NCBI RefSeq assembly: GCF_021462225.1
Contig: NC_061816.1
Location: 7,651,390 to 7,715,389, forward strand
Origin: Girardinichthys multiradiatus
Taxonomy: Eukaryota > Chordata > Actinopteri > Cyprinodontiformes > Goodeidae
Reading direction: 5' to 3'
Length of the DNA stretch: 64,000 nucleotides
Under the pieces are notes generated by a model that was not told the origin of the DNA, did not search any database, and worked only from the letters and a program-made list of their open reading frames with translations. The translations under genes and the position numbers were made by a program. This document shows, in pieces, positions 20,726-49,721 of this stretch; positions within the stretch are counted from its first letter, which is position 1, and each line of letters starts with the position of its first letter.

Positions 20726-20799
20726 GGCTCTGTGGCTTAGTTGGTCAAAGTACCTGTCTTGTAAACAGGAAATCCTGGGTTCAAATCTCAGCAGTGCCT
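20726..20799 (+). tRNA. tRNA-Thr-like gene with TGT anticodon (possibly pseudogene)
   Basis: A full-length 74-nt cloverleaf, paralogous to the AGT copy 411 bp upstream. The anticodon loop is CTTGTAA (TGT, still Thr) on a perfect CCTGT/ACAGG stem. The T arm (CTGGGTTCAAATCTCAG) has one G-T pair. The acceptor has a T-T mismatch at pair 4, and no T4 run lies within about 30 nt downstream. Function is doubtful. Confidence 0.6.
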
Positions 20800-20948
20800 T
20801 TCAGTTACACTACTTGGTAAATGTATGTCCAAGGGCTTTTTAAATGTGATCAAATGGCTGATTGGTCATGCCTCTTAAGCAAAATACCAAACTTGTAAAT
20901 CAAAAATGCTTCTTTCCACTTACAGTACCTTGTGGATGTTAGTAAAAA

Positions 20949-20980
20949 AGAGATCCTGGTTTCAAATCCAAGCAGTGCCT
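20949..20980 (+). pseudogene. tRNA-Thr 3' fragment
   Basis: T arm and 3' acceptor (agatcctggtttcaaatcc, then agcagtgcct) without the 5' half. The downstream sequence (ttcagttaca, ccaagggctttttaaatg) repeats that of the copy at 20726, so it is a third, truncated duplicate. Confidence 0.7.
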
Positions 20981-21065
20981 TTCAGTTACATTGCTTGATT
21001 AATGTATGTCCAAGGGCTTTTTAAATGTGATTAAATTGGCTGATAGGTTACAAGGTCATACAACC

Positions 21066-22701
21066 AGATTTCTCGTACTCGTTGTCTTCCGCTTTATCCG
21101 GGACCGGGTCGCGGGGGCAGCAGACTCAGCAGAGATTCCCAGATGTCCCTCTCCCCAGACACCTCCTCCAGCTCCTCCGGGTGGAGCCCATGGCGTTCCC
21201 AGGCCAACCGAGAGACATAGTCCCTCCAGTGTGACGTGGGCCGTCCCCTGGGCCTCCTCCCGGTGGGACGTGCCTGGAACACCTCCCGAGGAAGGCGTCC
21301 AGGAGGCATCCGGTATAGATGCCGAGCCACCTCAACTGGCTCCTCTCGATGTGGAGGAGTAGCGGCTCTACTCCGAGCCCCTCCCGGATGGCCGAGCTCC
21401 TCACCCTATCTCTAAGGGAGTGCCCGGACACCCTACGGAGGAAGCTCATTTCAGCCGCTTGTATCCGGGATCTTGTTCTTTCGGTCATGACCCAAAGTTC
21501 ATGGCCATAGGTGAGGGTAGGAACGTAGACCGACCGGTAAATTGAGAGCTTCGCTTTTCGGCTCAGCTCTCTCTTCACCACAACAGATCGGCACAGCGCC
21601 TCCATTACTGTGGCAGCCGCACCGATCAGTCTGTCGATCTCCCGCTCCATTCTTCCCTCACTCGTGAACAAGACCCCGAGATACTTAAACTCCTCCACTT
21701 GAGGCAGGAACTCCCCTCCAACCTGAAGAGGACAAGCCACCCTTTTCCGGTCAAGAACCATGGCCTCGGACTTGGAGGAGCTGATCTTCATCCCAGCCGC
21801 TTCACACTCGGCTGCGAACCGCCCCAGTGCATGCTGTAGGTCTTGGCTAGAGGGGGCCAGCAGGACCACGTCATCTGCAAACCGAAGAGAGGAAATCCTC
21901 TGGTCCCCAAACCAGACCCCCTCCGGCCCTTGGCTGCGCCTAGAAATCCTGTCCATAAAAGTTATGAACAGGACCGGTGACAAAGGGCAGCCCTGCCGGA
22001 GTCCAACATGCACCGGAAACAGGTCCGACTTAGTGCCGTCAATGCGATCCAAACTCCTGCTCCGCTTGTACAGAGATCGGATGGCCCCTAGTAAAGGGCC
22101 CCCGATTCCATACTCCTGGAGGGATTGCCGCCGTGACAGGGACAGCAGAGCTTGCGCCCACAGCTAGGGGCAGCAGCATCGACAATAAATGCGGAGAACA
22201 TGGTCCACTCGGACTCTATGTCTCCAACATCCCCTGGAATCTGGTCAAAGCTCTCCCGGAGGTGGGAATTGAATACATCCCTGGCCGCGGGTTCCGCCAG
22301 GCGTTCCCACCAGACCCTCAGTATGCGCTTGGGCTTGCCAAGTCTGTCCGGCTTTCTCCTCCTCCAGCGGATCCAACTCACCACCAGGTGGTGATCAGTG
22401 GACAGCTCAGCCCCTCTCTTCACCCGAGTGTCAAAAACATGCGGCCGAAGGTCTGATGATACAACAACAAAGTCGATCATTGACCTCCTGCCTAGGGTAT
22501 CCTGGTGCCAAGTGCACTGATGGACACCCTTATGTTTGAACATGGTGTTCATTATGGACAATCCGTGACTAGCACAGAAGTCCAATAACAAAACACCGCT
22601 CGGATTCAGATCGAGGAGGCCATTCCTCCCGATCACGGCTCTCCAGGTGTCACTGTCGTTTCCCACGTGGGCGTTGAAGTCCCCCAGCAGAATAATGGAG
22701 T
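21066..22701 (-). mobile_element. APE-type LINE copy, internally deleted, minus strand
   Basis: On the minus strand it holds the endonuclease part (22088-22701: [42 protein letters not shown]). This is joined near 22100 to the reverse transcriptase C-terminal half (GLRQGCPLSPVLF, RFADDVVLLAPSS, EFKYLGVLF, LTYGHELWVMTERT). About 1 kb between these parts, present in the copy at 52.9 kb, is missing. The 3' end is the terminus near 21070-21120 (cttccgctttatccgggacc). Two frames cover it, so it is not active. Confidence 0.88.
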
Positions 22702-23045
22702 CCCTGAAGCAGGAGTCATATCGGCTGTGGTTGGCTTGTGGGACTCCTGAGATGGCTGACGGGTACCGTGAGGCCAAGCTTGCCGCGGTCCGGGCTATGG
22801 CAGAGGCAAAAACTCGGGCCTGGGAGGAGTTCGGTGAGGCCATGGAGAAGGACTACCGGTTGGCCTTGAAGTGACTCTGGCAAACCGTCTGGCGCCAGGC
22901 ATTCCCTGGTGGAAGCAGAGGCTGGCAACTCAAGGTTGGACTCTTTCATCACCCAGGTTTAAGTCACCGAGGTGGTTAAAAAGCGCTGCGGTGGCAAGAC
23001 TTCAGGAGTGGATGAGATCCATCCTGAGAACCCCGGTCACACGTT
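22702..23045 (+). mobile_element. LINE fragment in opposite orientation
   Basis: A plus-strand piece of the same LINE ([47 protein letters not shown]), directly abutting the minus-strand copy at about 22701. It corresponds to 54008-54440 of the other copy, with a deletion near 22895. It stops 30 bp before the tRNA-Val gene. Confidence 0.8.
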
Positions 23046-23077
23046 CATGGTCCCCGGTGAGCACACAGTCAGCATCA

Positions 23078-23150
23078 GTTTCCGTAGTGTAGTGGTTATC
23101 ACGTTCGCCTCACACGCGAAAGGTCCCCGGTTCGAAACCGGGCGGAAACA
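23078..23150 (+). tRNA. tRNA-Val (CAC)
   Basis: A 73-nt cloverleaf: acceptor GTTTCCG with CGGAAAC, D arm TAGTGTAGTGGTTATCA, anticodon CAC at 23111-23113, T arm CCCCGGTTCGAAACCGGG. A TCTTTTC terminator follows immediately. The structure is intact. Confidence 0.93.
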
Positions 23151-23371
23151 TCTTTTCTGTTACATAAAATATCACTTCATTACTGTCAAGTTTATTATTG
23201 TCACTCGATTTATTACAATTTATACTTAAGTTGATATATACATATATATAGTTTATTCATTTCATATTTTTACACCACTACACTACAGAAACCACTGCAT
23301 TACCAGTTCATCGTGTACGTGCAGTTTCAGGTCCAGTGTGTGACCAAGATTGAGTGGCAGTACATATCAAC

Positions 23372-23443
23372 TCCTTGTTAGTATAGTGGTGAGTATCCCC
23401 GCCTGTCACGCGGGAGACCGGGGTTCGATTCCCCGACGGGGAG
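23372..23443 (+). tRNA. tRNA-Asp (GTC)
   Basis: 72 nt, with the standard D loop GGTGAG. The acceptor carries a T-G pair (TCCTTGT). The anticodon is GTC and the T arm is identical to the other copies. A TTTT run lies about 11 nt downstream. Confidence 0.92.
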
Positions 23444-23519
23444 AGCTAATACTTTTGTAACCAAAATCTTTATTTGAGCTTTGAGAAAGAACAGAGGCCT
23501 GCCGGACAGAGGCCTTAAT

Positions 23520-23815
23520 CTGAGACCAAGAGACAGGATATTGTGCGACAAAATACTCTGTTTGTGGTTCGTGAGAGAGGAAGTTTTCTACTTGTGCTAA
23601 ATCGGTACATTGTTCTTAATCATGATGAAATATTTTTGACTAAGATCCATTCGATTAAGCCACTATGCCAGCATATCTACAAGCCATTAAGAGCGTCTGG
23701 GATGCAGAGGCTGGGTGCATGGACAGAGGACCAAAGCAACACACCATGCCCCTTCAGCTCCTATGAAGATCCAAATCACTGGTGTGGTATCTCTGTGTCT
23801 GGCTTCGTGATGGTG
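23520..23815 (+). pseudogene. Deleted fragment of the transposase-like gene
   Basis: 23525-23582 matches 7547-7600 (aggatattgtgcgacaaaat, ctgtttgtggttcgtgagag). 23668-23810 matches about 9375-9530 (gagcgtctgggatgcagagg, aagcaacacaccatgcccct). The sequence between is unrelated, and the 1.8 kb that separates the two parts in the larger locus is absent. It lies between two tRNA-Asp genes. Confidence 0.8.
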
Positions 23816-23953
23816 TTTATTCATTACGCAATTTCAGATCCACGTGGTTCACAAATAGTGAATTGTCAAAGTGGAAAATAGAACTGTATACACGTGCAGA
23901 AGTGAACAGCTGAAATTGATACTGTGGTTCCCTTCACAGATTTGGAGGTCAAC

Positions 23954-24025
23954 TCCTCGTTAGTATAGTGGTGAGTATCCCCGCCTGTCACGCGGGAGAC
24001 CGGGGTTCGATTCCCCGACGGGGAG
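23954..24025 (+). tRNA. tRNA-Asp (GTC)
   Basis: 72 nt with perfect acceptor TCCTCGT and ACGGGGA, anticodon GTC and standard D loop. A T5 run (agtttttgac) follows about 9 nt downstream. The downstream flank at about 24120-24180 matches the satellite block of 1-4874 in reverse. Confidence 0.94.
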
Positions 24026-24236
24026 AGCATAGTTTTTGACCTTATATGATGTCTGCCACGTTTCTTTTTTTGTCCACTTTTCTTTTTTTTTTTAGAAAAC
24101 CTTGAAACTTATATGAGGTTAGAGGAAAAAAAGAAACGGAAGTAATGTTTCTTCGGTCAATGCTGTCTTTTGAATGTTGCAGCTAGCCTAACCTTTGTAA
24201 CAAAAACCTTATTTGAGTTTTGAAAAAGAGAAAAGT

Positions 24237-24307
24237 TGCATTGGCCGGGAATCGAACCCGGGCCTCCCGCGTGGCAGGCGAGAATTCTACCACTGAACCA
24301 CCAATGC
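24237..24307 (-). tRNA. tRNA-Gly (GCC)
   Basis: 71 nt on the minus strand: acceptor GCATTGG with CCAATGC, anticodon GCC (complement at 24273-24275), T arm CCGGGTTCGATTCCCGG. A TTTT run follows within 5 nt. The structure is intact. Confidence 0.94.
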
Positions 24308-24453
24308 TTACACAAGTAAAACTGCACCGCTAACAACGACAGAGACAGAAGAAAGGCCAGGTCTCCAAATCTAATCACAACGTCAGAGCACACGGATTTG
24401 AGAAGCTTAATCTAGCACTGGCGACAATCCACCTTAGCCGCTCTGTTCTCGAC

Positions 24454-25117
24454 TCCTCGTTAGTATATGGCGTCAAATTTACGCCAAAACCCAATAGGAG
24501 CAATAAAGAAGATCACGAGCAGTTCATTTTAATTCCAGGAGGGCGTGGATTATGTTCTATGCGCGCATTGGAAGACCCACGGGCGCACAATCCAATGACC
24601 ACGAGCGCTACTCTATGCTGCAGGCACAAAAGTCAACACAGGCGCGCCAGAGATGCTCCTTTCTGTGTCATTTACCCGCATATGATTGGCCACTTTTCCG
24701 CTATCCCCGCCCCATGACCCCTGTTTTCATCTCAGCTGCATTAGCTGGTGACGGTTAGCAACAGGGGTCATGGGGCGGGGATAGCGGAAAAGTGGCCAAT
24801 CATATGCGGGTAAATGACTTTTTTTTTTCTAAACAGCCAAATGTTTCACACGAACGCGCAGGAGTAATCCACGCGCGAGCAGATTGATACACCGAGAGTA
24901 CAGAAAGGAGCATCTCTGGCGCGCCTGTGTTGACTTTTGTGCCTGCAGCATAGAGTAGCGCTCGTGGTCATTGGATTGTGCGCCCGTGGGTCTTCCAATG
25001 CGCGCATAGAACATAATCCACGCCCTCCTGGAAATAAAATGAACTGCTCGTGATCTTCTTTATTGCTCCTATCGGGTTTTGGCGTGAATTTGACGCCATA
25101 ATAGTGGTGAGTATCCT
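24454..25117 (+). pseudogene. tRNA-Asp 5' fragment split by the foldback element
   Basis: TCCTCGTTAGTATA (from 24454) and ATAGTGGTGAGTATCC (to 25117) together form the 5' 26-28 nt of tRNA-Asp and are separated by the element at 24466-25100. After the second piece the sequence diverges in the same way as the fragment at 25419, so the target was already a truncated tRNA. Confidence 0.8.
24466..25100. mobile_element. Large foldback (MITE-like) element, 635 bp
   Basis: The outer arms, 24466-24666 and 24900-25100 (201 nt each), are near-perfect inverted repeats starting tatggcgtcaaatt. The inner arms, 24667-24725 and 24760-24818 (59 nt each), are perfect inverted repeats with a 34-nt loop. On the left, outer and inner arms are adjacent; on the right, 81 nt of extra sequence (24819-24899) separates them. 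The extreme tip also has a small internal palindrome (tggcgt..acgcca). Target duplication is TA or ATA. No transposase is coded. The superfamily is not assigned. Confidence 0.88.
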
Positions 25118-25201
25118 GCCACACAAACATACACATCAACCCTTGCTCCCTTTACTGCCAGAAAGACAAGCAGGACACGCGGCTAAAAAAAAGAAACATG
25201 T

Positions 25202-25272
25202 TGCATTGGCCGGGAATCGAACCCGGGCCTCCCGCGTGGCAGGCGAGAATTCTACCACTGAACCACCAATGC
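25202..25272 (-). tRNA. tRNA-Gly (GCC)
   Basis: Same 71-nt gene as at 24237. A long T run (complement of aaaaaaaa, about 25186) follows 6-10 nt downstream on the minus strand. Intact. Confidence 0.94.
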
Positions 25273-25418
25273 CTACATATGTAGAACTGCACCACGTACA
25301 ACCACGGAGACAGAAGAAAGGCCAGGTCTCCAGATCTAATCACAACTTCAGAGCATAAGGATTTGAGAAGCTTGATCTAGCACTGGCAACAATCCACCTC
25401 AGCCGCTCTGTTCTCAAC

Positions 25419-25447
25419 TCCTCGTTAACATAGTGGTGAGTATCCAG
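25419..25447 (+). pseudogene. tRNA-Asp 5' fragment, paralogue of the split fragment
   Basis: TCCTCGTTAACATAGTGG to GTATCC, then agccacaaaaacatacacat. This is the uninterrupted relative of the fragment that holds the foldback element (there: tgccacacaaacatacacat). Confidence 0.8.
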
Positions 25448-25878
25448 CCACAAAAACATACACATTGACCCTTGCTCGTCTGGGTGTGTAGAATATTTTT
25501 TTTTTGTTCTTTCACCAATTTTTGCTACATTTGTAGTTGTGTTACATACCTTCATTAATTTATGTAGGATTGTATGACTGCCAGAAAGACAAGCAGGACA
25601 CAGTTGTAAACATAAACACATCTAAAATGGTGTAAGAACAAGAGTAATAAATGCATAAGTAGAGAAGAGTAAGAAACGCTTAAGTAGAAAACCTTGTGTT
25701 TGCCTGTAAGCATGAGAGATTACTTGAGCACCAGTGGTCAAGATGGTGATATTAATAAATAAACTGTGATGATCATATTAGAGAATATTTTTTGCAGGTG
25801 TAATTTTAGCAAAAAAAGAAGATAAGGACAAAATGATAACACCTAAGTACAAAACCCGGCTAAAAAAAAAAAGCATGT

Positions 25879-25949
25879 TGCATTGGCCGGGAATCGAACC
25901 CGGGCCTCCCGCGTGGCAGGCGAGAATTCTACCACTGAACCACCAATGC
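25879..25949 (-). tRNA. tRNA-Gly (GCC)
   Basis: Third intact copy of the 71-nt tRNA-Gly(GCC), followed on the minus strand by a run of 11 T. It lies 82 bp from the tRNA-Lys gene, in the same orientation. Confidence 0.94.
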
Positions 25950-26031
25950 CTACAAAAACACAACACTTCGCGTGCAGCTTTACGTGTGGAAGATGGGTGG
26001 TGACATGAAATGCTGGAGAAAAATTATCATA

Positions 26032-26104
26032 CGCCCAACGTGGGGCTCGAACCCACGACCCTGAGATTAAGAGTCTCATGCTCTACCGACTGAGCTAGCC
26101 GGGC
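26032..26104 (-). tRNA. tRNA-Lys (CTT)
   Basis: 73 nt: acceptor GCCCGGC with GTTGGGC, D arm TAGCTCAGTCGGTAGAGCA, anticodon CTT (complement at 26069-26071), T arm CGTGGGTTCGAGCCCCACG. A T5 run follows about 10 nt downstream. Confidence 0.94.
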
Positions 26105-26339
26105 TGATGGCAACACCACTGGCACCTGTTTTGAAGAACAACCTTCACCCCACTATACATCAGACAAACTAATAAACTTCATAAAACACATGTTTTTGGT
26201 CGTGAAAAGAGCAACTAAGCTACCAAACTGAAAAACTGCATAATCCATTCAGTATATGGAGCACATACGCAGATGAAATGTTGACAAATGAAACGACAGT
26301 GAATGCAAAAGTAAAATCACCAGAAGGTTAAAAAGACGA

Positions 26340-26412
26340 TGCCCCGTGTGAGGCTCGAACTCACGACCTTCAGATTATGAGACTGACGCGCTGCCTACTG
26401 CGCCAACGAGGC
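26340..26412 (-). tRNA. tRNA-Met (CAT), elongator type
   Basis: 73 nt starting GCCTCGTTGGCGCAGTAGG, anticodon CAT (complement at 26377-26379), T arm CGTGAGTTCGAGCCTCACA, ending GGGGCA. The GCCTCGTTGGCGCAG start is that of vertebrate elongator tRNA-Met, unlike the AGC start of the initiator. A T5 run follows about 5 nt downstream. Confidence 0.93.
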
Positions 26413-26507
26413 CTGTAGACCATGGAAACCAGGTCCCTTTTTGACCGCGTCATATCTACGGTCACACAATGTACGTATAGTTAATAGGGCACGGAAGGAG
26501 ACAAGCC

Positions 26508-26685
26508 ATTTCGCTTATTTACCTGCTTTAGCTAAGACTACCTTTTACCTACACTTTTGTCGGGGGACGCTGTACAAATTAAAGCGATAATGACCGAGAG
26601 AAATAACGAGAAACGAGCCTTATTGGATGTAACTGGTGGGGAACATCAATGTTTGTAACTAATTTTTGGTTTTTTAAATTTGTTC
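26508..26685 (+). repeat. Left arm of a separated inverted duplication
   Basis: This stretch (ttagctaagactacctttta, gtcgggggacgctgt, ccttattggatgtaactggt) recurs in reverse complement at about 28560-28740. The arms are about 2 kb apart and moderately diverged. Confidence 0.8.
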
Positions 26686-27059
26686 TTTACCTAAACACTG
26701 ACTAACCACGTACTGACATCCGATTATTCCTCTGAGACGTGCGTGAAAAGGCCTCCTACAACCATCAAAGGACGAGCCCGTAAACAGAAAAGTGGAACTA
26801 TATATTATTTTAATTTGCTGTAGTTGCGCCATAGTTAAATACCTCAGTCCCATCAACGGCAGGTGCGACTCCTTTTTGTTAGACTTTGTTGAAAAGTTCC
26901 GTCCGTGTTTATTTAAAAATAACTGAAAACTGACCGAATTGTCCCAAAAGAAAAGCATCCGCGACCGCTGCATGAAGCGGAAATATCATGGCGGACACCG
27001 AGGCGCCTTCAATTAACGAAAAATAAACGACAACCTGTTCACATACTTGCTAAATATCA

Positions 27060-27260
27060 AGAAAAACTTAATACAGTCAGTGAATTTAGATAAAATATGA
27101 TTCTTACCAAACTCTTCATCGTCCCTTCTTACCTCGGTACCCGTCATCCAGCGGCGCCGCTAAGCTAATCTTTCCGAGCACAGCTAGCTTGACACCGTTT
27201 TCCGTATGAACTCTTGATTGCTCGCTTCAAATCGGTTTTTCCTGACTGTTAAATCCCATT
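27060..27260 (-). promoter_or_regulatory. Possible promoter and first exon of an unknown minus-strand gene
   Basis: On the minus strand, 27147 starts ATGACGGGTACCGAG, followed directly by a good donor (gtaagaagg, from 27132). It lies in a locally GC-rich, CpG-bearing stretch (gcggcgccgct). On the plus strand, 26988 starts ATGGCGGACACCGAG, a partly similar start that stops after 12 codons. No following exon could be recognised on either strand, so this is only a candidate. Confidence 0.25.
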
Positions 27261-28559
27261 TGCCACATTTAAAAAGAATGCAAGGAAAACAGAAATGTGG
27301 AAGGTGCATCTCGCTCGTTAAGTTCGCCATCATCCCTCTGACTGACTGCGCCACACAAGCGGTTTTTCTTTTTTTTTGACCTGCGAGGGGCGATTATTTC
27401 CAGTGCCCCCGAGGTCATCAAATTCTGCGACACTGATTGGCCATGTTTATTCATTTGTTCTTGCACTCTGAACACTGCCCGATGATAGAAACATAGGAGT
27501 CTTGTCTGTGGGAATTCACTAGTGAATTAATATTAGTAGGTGGGAAATGTAGTTTATATATATATTTCATGTTATATAAAGGCACACTTTGGTAAGTAAA
27601 ACTTACTGCATTTACCCCTAGGTAGGTTTTGCGTATTAAAATATATTTACCAAAATGTTTATTCTAACTCAGGATAATAAATAGGACACCCTAAACATAA
27701 AAGCTGAAATAATTGAATAGAAATGTCTTGGTTTGAGGAAGATTTTTTTTTAAAGGGGGTTTGCATATAACCAACAGTATCTCATGAGATCAAAGATCTT
27801 GGCTTTGGTTCAACCCGGGATTTTCTATTTTTTAATTTTCAGCCAGGCTTGTTGGATTTGCTGTTAGTTTTTTGTGTCATTATGTTCACCCTCCATGGAA
27901 GTTAAACAAGAATTAAGCTTGTTCAGTCTCTTTCTGAGAGTACAGACATGCATTTTCATACCAGAAGTATCTACAACCTGTTTTAGGTCTCATGATGACA
28001 TTTTAGGGCTTTTATACTTATATTATCTTGCACTCTGTTTTCAGGGTGAACTTGCTTGTTTAATTTATTCCTGATTTTAAAGCTCAATTTTTTTCTATAT
28101 TTAAAAACAATACAGTTTGCAAAAATGCAGATGTTTGGAAGAATAAAGATATATCTTAAAAAGATTTCCAGAACAGAACACTTTGCACAGAAACGCCAAT
28201 CAACTACAAGGGAAAAAAACGCTGTACTTTATTCACACTTTACTTAAAAGTGGAGTTTTTCTACATTTCTTTCTTCCACTTAACTTTATATAAATATGCT
28301 TGAATACAGCACTCTGAACAATCAGCTTATTTTATTACAAATACTTCACATTCAGATCATGAGTTGAAAGCCATATTTAATAATTTAATTACAACATGCA
28401 TAAACCATACAGAAAATACTTTAAAGCAATGACAATAAAAAATTAACATTTAATGATGCTAAAAGAGCAGGTTTCACAGATCATGCAGGGCTCAGAGGAA
28501 TAATTTGATGTTAGTATTTGGTTAGTCAGTGTTAAATTAAAGAACAAATTTAAAAAATA

Positions 28560-28740
28560 TAAAATTTGTTACAAACATATTGATGTTCCCCACCAGTTAC
28601 ATCCAATAAGGCTTGTTTGCTCGTTATTTTTCTGGGTCATTATCACTTTAATTTAAACAGCGTCCCCCGACAAAAGTGGGGGTAAAAATAAGTAAAGGTA
28701 GTCTTAGCTAAAGCGGGGAAATAAGCAAAAGGCCTCCATT
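28560..28740 (-). repeat. Right arm of the separated inverted duplication
   Basis: Reverse-complement match to 26508-26685 (accagttacatccaataagg, agcgtcccccgacaaaagt, aaggtagtcttagctaaagc), with scattered substitutions. Confidence 0.8.
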
Positions 28741-29468
28741 GTATCCCTTCAAATGGTACAAGTTTGTAAAAAACAAAAAACAGAAAATAAACTCCTTCAT
28801 ATTACAGCACTGGACCAGTGATACATAACTTCCTGGTTGAAGCTTTACATTAAACCTTCTTCACAGCTGGATATGTTTGAACACATTTAACATTCCTAAT
28901 ATTTTACTTATGATTCAACTAATATAACTGTGTTAGGAAGCTTTGTCTGCTTTACTGTACTAACATTAAACAATTAGTAGAAGCCATGTAAAAAACTCAC
29001 ATACGCATGTCTCGAGCTACTTGATGCAACCCTTTTCCTTTGCCTGTCCCATTTAGTGCATGAAAACAAAGCAGGTGATTAAAGACAACAAGTAGCTTAA
29101 GAGTGGAGGAGTAATTACACAGCAACAACAAAAAACTTTTAAAAAAAGCTCACCAATGACATGAAAAAGTTCCTCTTTATGGCTGCTGAGGAGTTGGAGT
29201 CCGGTTTTTGGAGAGAACGTGCAATTAAAACAGAACAGGTCTAAATCACCGATGTCTCACTCTGAGGAATAAACTGGAGTTACTCATTCATCTTGCTGTC
29301 TACTTTCATGAAGCCAGTACTGCTTCTTTCTTAGAGGAGGCTTAAATGTTGAGAAGTGATGCAGTGATCTCCTTCTGAAGTCAATGATAAGAATACCGAA
29401 GAAATATGTTGCAGATTTTATTATCTTTAGAAGATCAAAGAAAAAAATAAGCGCAAAATTAATAAGAT

Positions 29469-29640
29469 TTGTGTTTGGTTGATTGTTTCTTTGTTGTAAA
29501 ACTGCTTCTTGGTATTAAATCTGTTTATGTCCCTTTAAATGGTGCTTTATTTGTAAGGAATGACTATGTCCTTACAAATAAGGAGTTGACTATGTGGGTT
29601 GCAGCCATGAAAAACTTACCAAGTCCTCTGTGCCAATGCC
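29469..29640 (+). repeat. Dispersed repeat, copy 1
   Basis: Shares order and words with 45927-46120: tgtgtttggttgatt, acttcttgg-type, ctttaaatggtgc, gtaaggaa, gactatgtgggttg, catgaaaa and cctctgtg-like ends. The two copies are clearly diverged. There is no coding content. Confidence 0.6.
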
Positions 29641-30448
29641 AAGTAGCTAATTCCCATTGACTGCTGTTTGGTCCTGTTTACTGGATTGGATGATGTTGCA
29701 GAAACACCACATCAGCTAAAAACAAGAGTCAATGGTGGAATAAGATGTCTGACAATGGTAGAGGAAATTAAAAAATGTTTTCATTGGTGCAACCCTCACT
29801 CTCAATTTCACAAATGCTTTTTCCTTACAGATGTGGAACCATTTAAGGGGAAATAATCAGCCTTTCCTTCAACATAAGATTTATAGCCAACATGCATTGC
29901 TACAACAAAGAAATGGATGAAAATCAACCAAACCCAAATTTCCTTTGTGTCCAAAATTGGCCAGATAATATAGATAAATAACGAGGAAATCCCACTCTCT
30001 GGCATCTGATTTAACTTGAAATGTCAAGAACTGTAACCCATTATCACTTTTGTTGATCTTTTCACAAGATAAATAAACAGAAAAACTAAAGAAAGTTAAT
30101 TTAAAACTCTCCAGGCATCCGTTTAAAAAGAAATAAAGATAAATCCCCTATATGGGCAATTTCTACGGTTATTTATTTTTACCTAAAAAGGCTCAGAGTT
30201 TCAGCTGTCATTATCCATCAAATATTTACCATCTTCAAGTTTGTTGATAGTAAAAGATTACATAAAAATATGGGGAAACACCTATCCTTACATCCTGGCC
30301 TTCATCCAAAGCCTCTAATTTTCTGTCTAAGTAAACAGTCCCTTCCTTCATCTGTAAAACAAATGTCTTTTAAGACATATTCCTCCTTCATCTTGTTCAT
30401 TTTTCCACAGACTCTTCCTCTCTGGGAGGTTTTTTTTGTCCCTTTCTC

Positions 30449-49718
<19,270 letters not shown>

Positions 49719-49721
49719 CTG

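Larger units (their letters stand above)
27480..30448 (-). other. Intergenic DNA and probable chn1 3' UTR
   Basis: AT-rich sequence to the 3' side of the chn1 stop codon. On the minus strand AATAAA words occur at several places (for example complement of tttatt near 28227 and 28330), so the mRNA end cannot be fixed. A dispersed repeat lies at 29469-29640 and an inverted duplication arm at 28560-28740. No other gene is visible. Confidence 0.4.
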
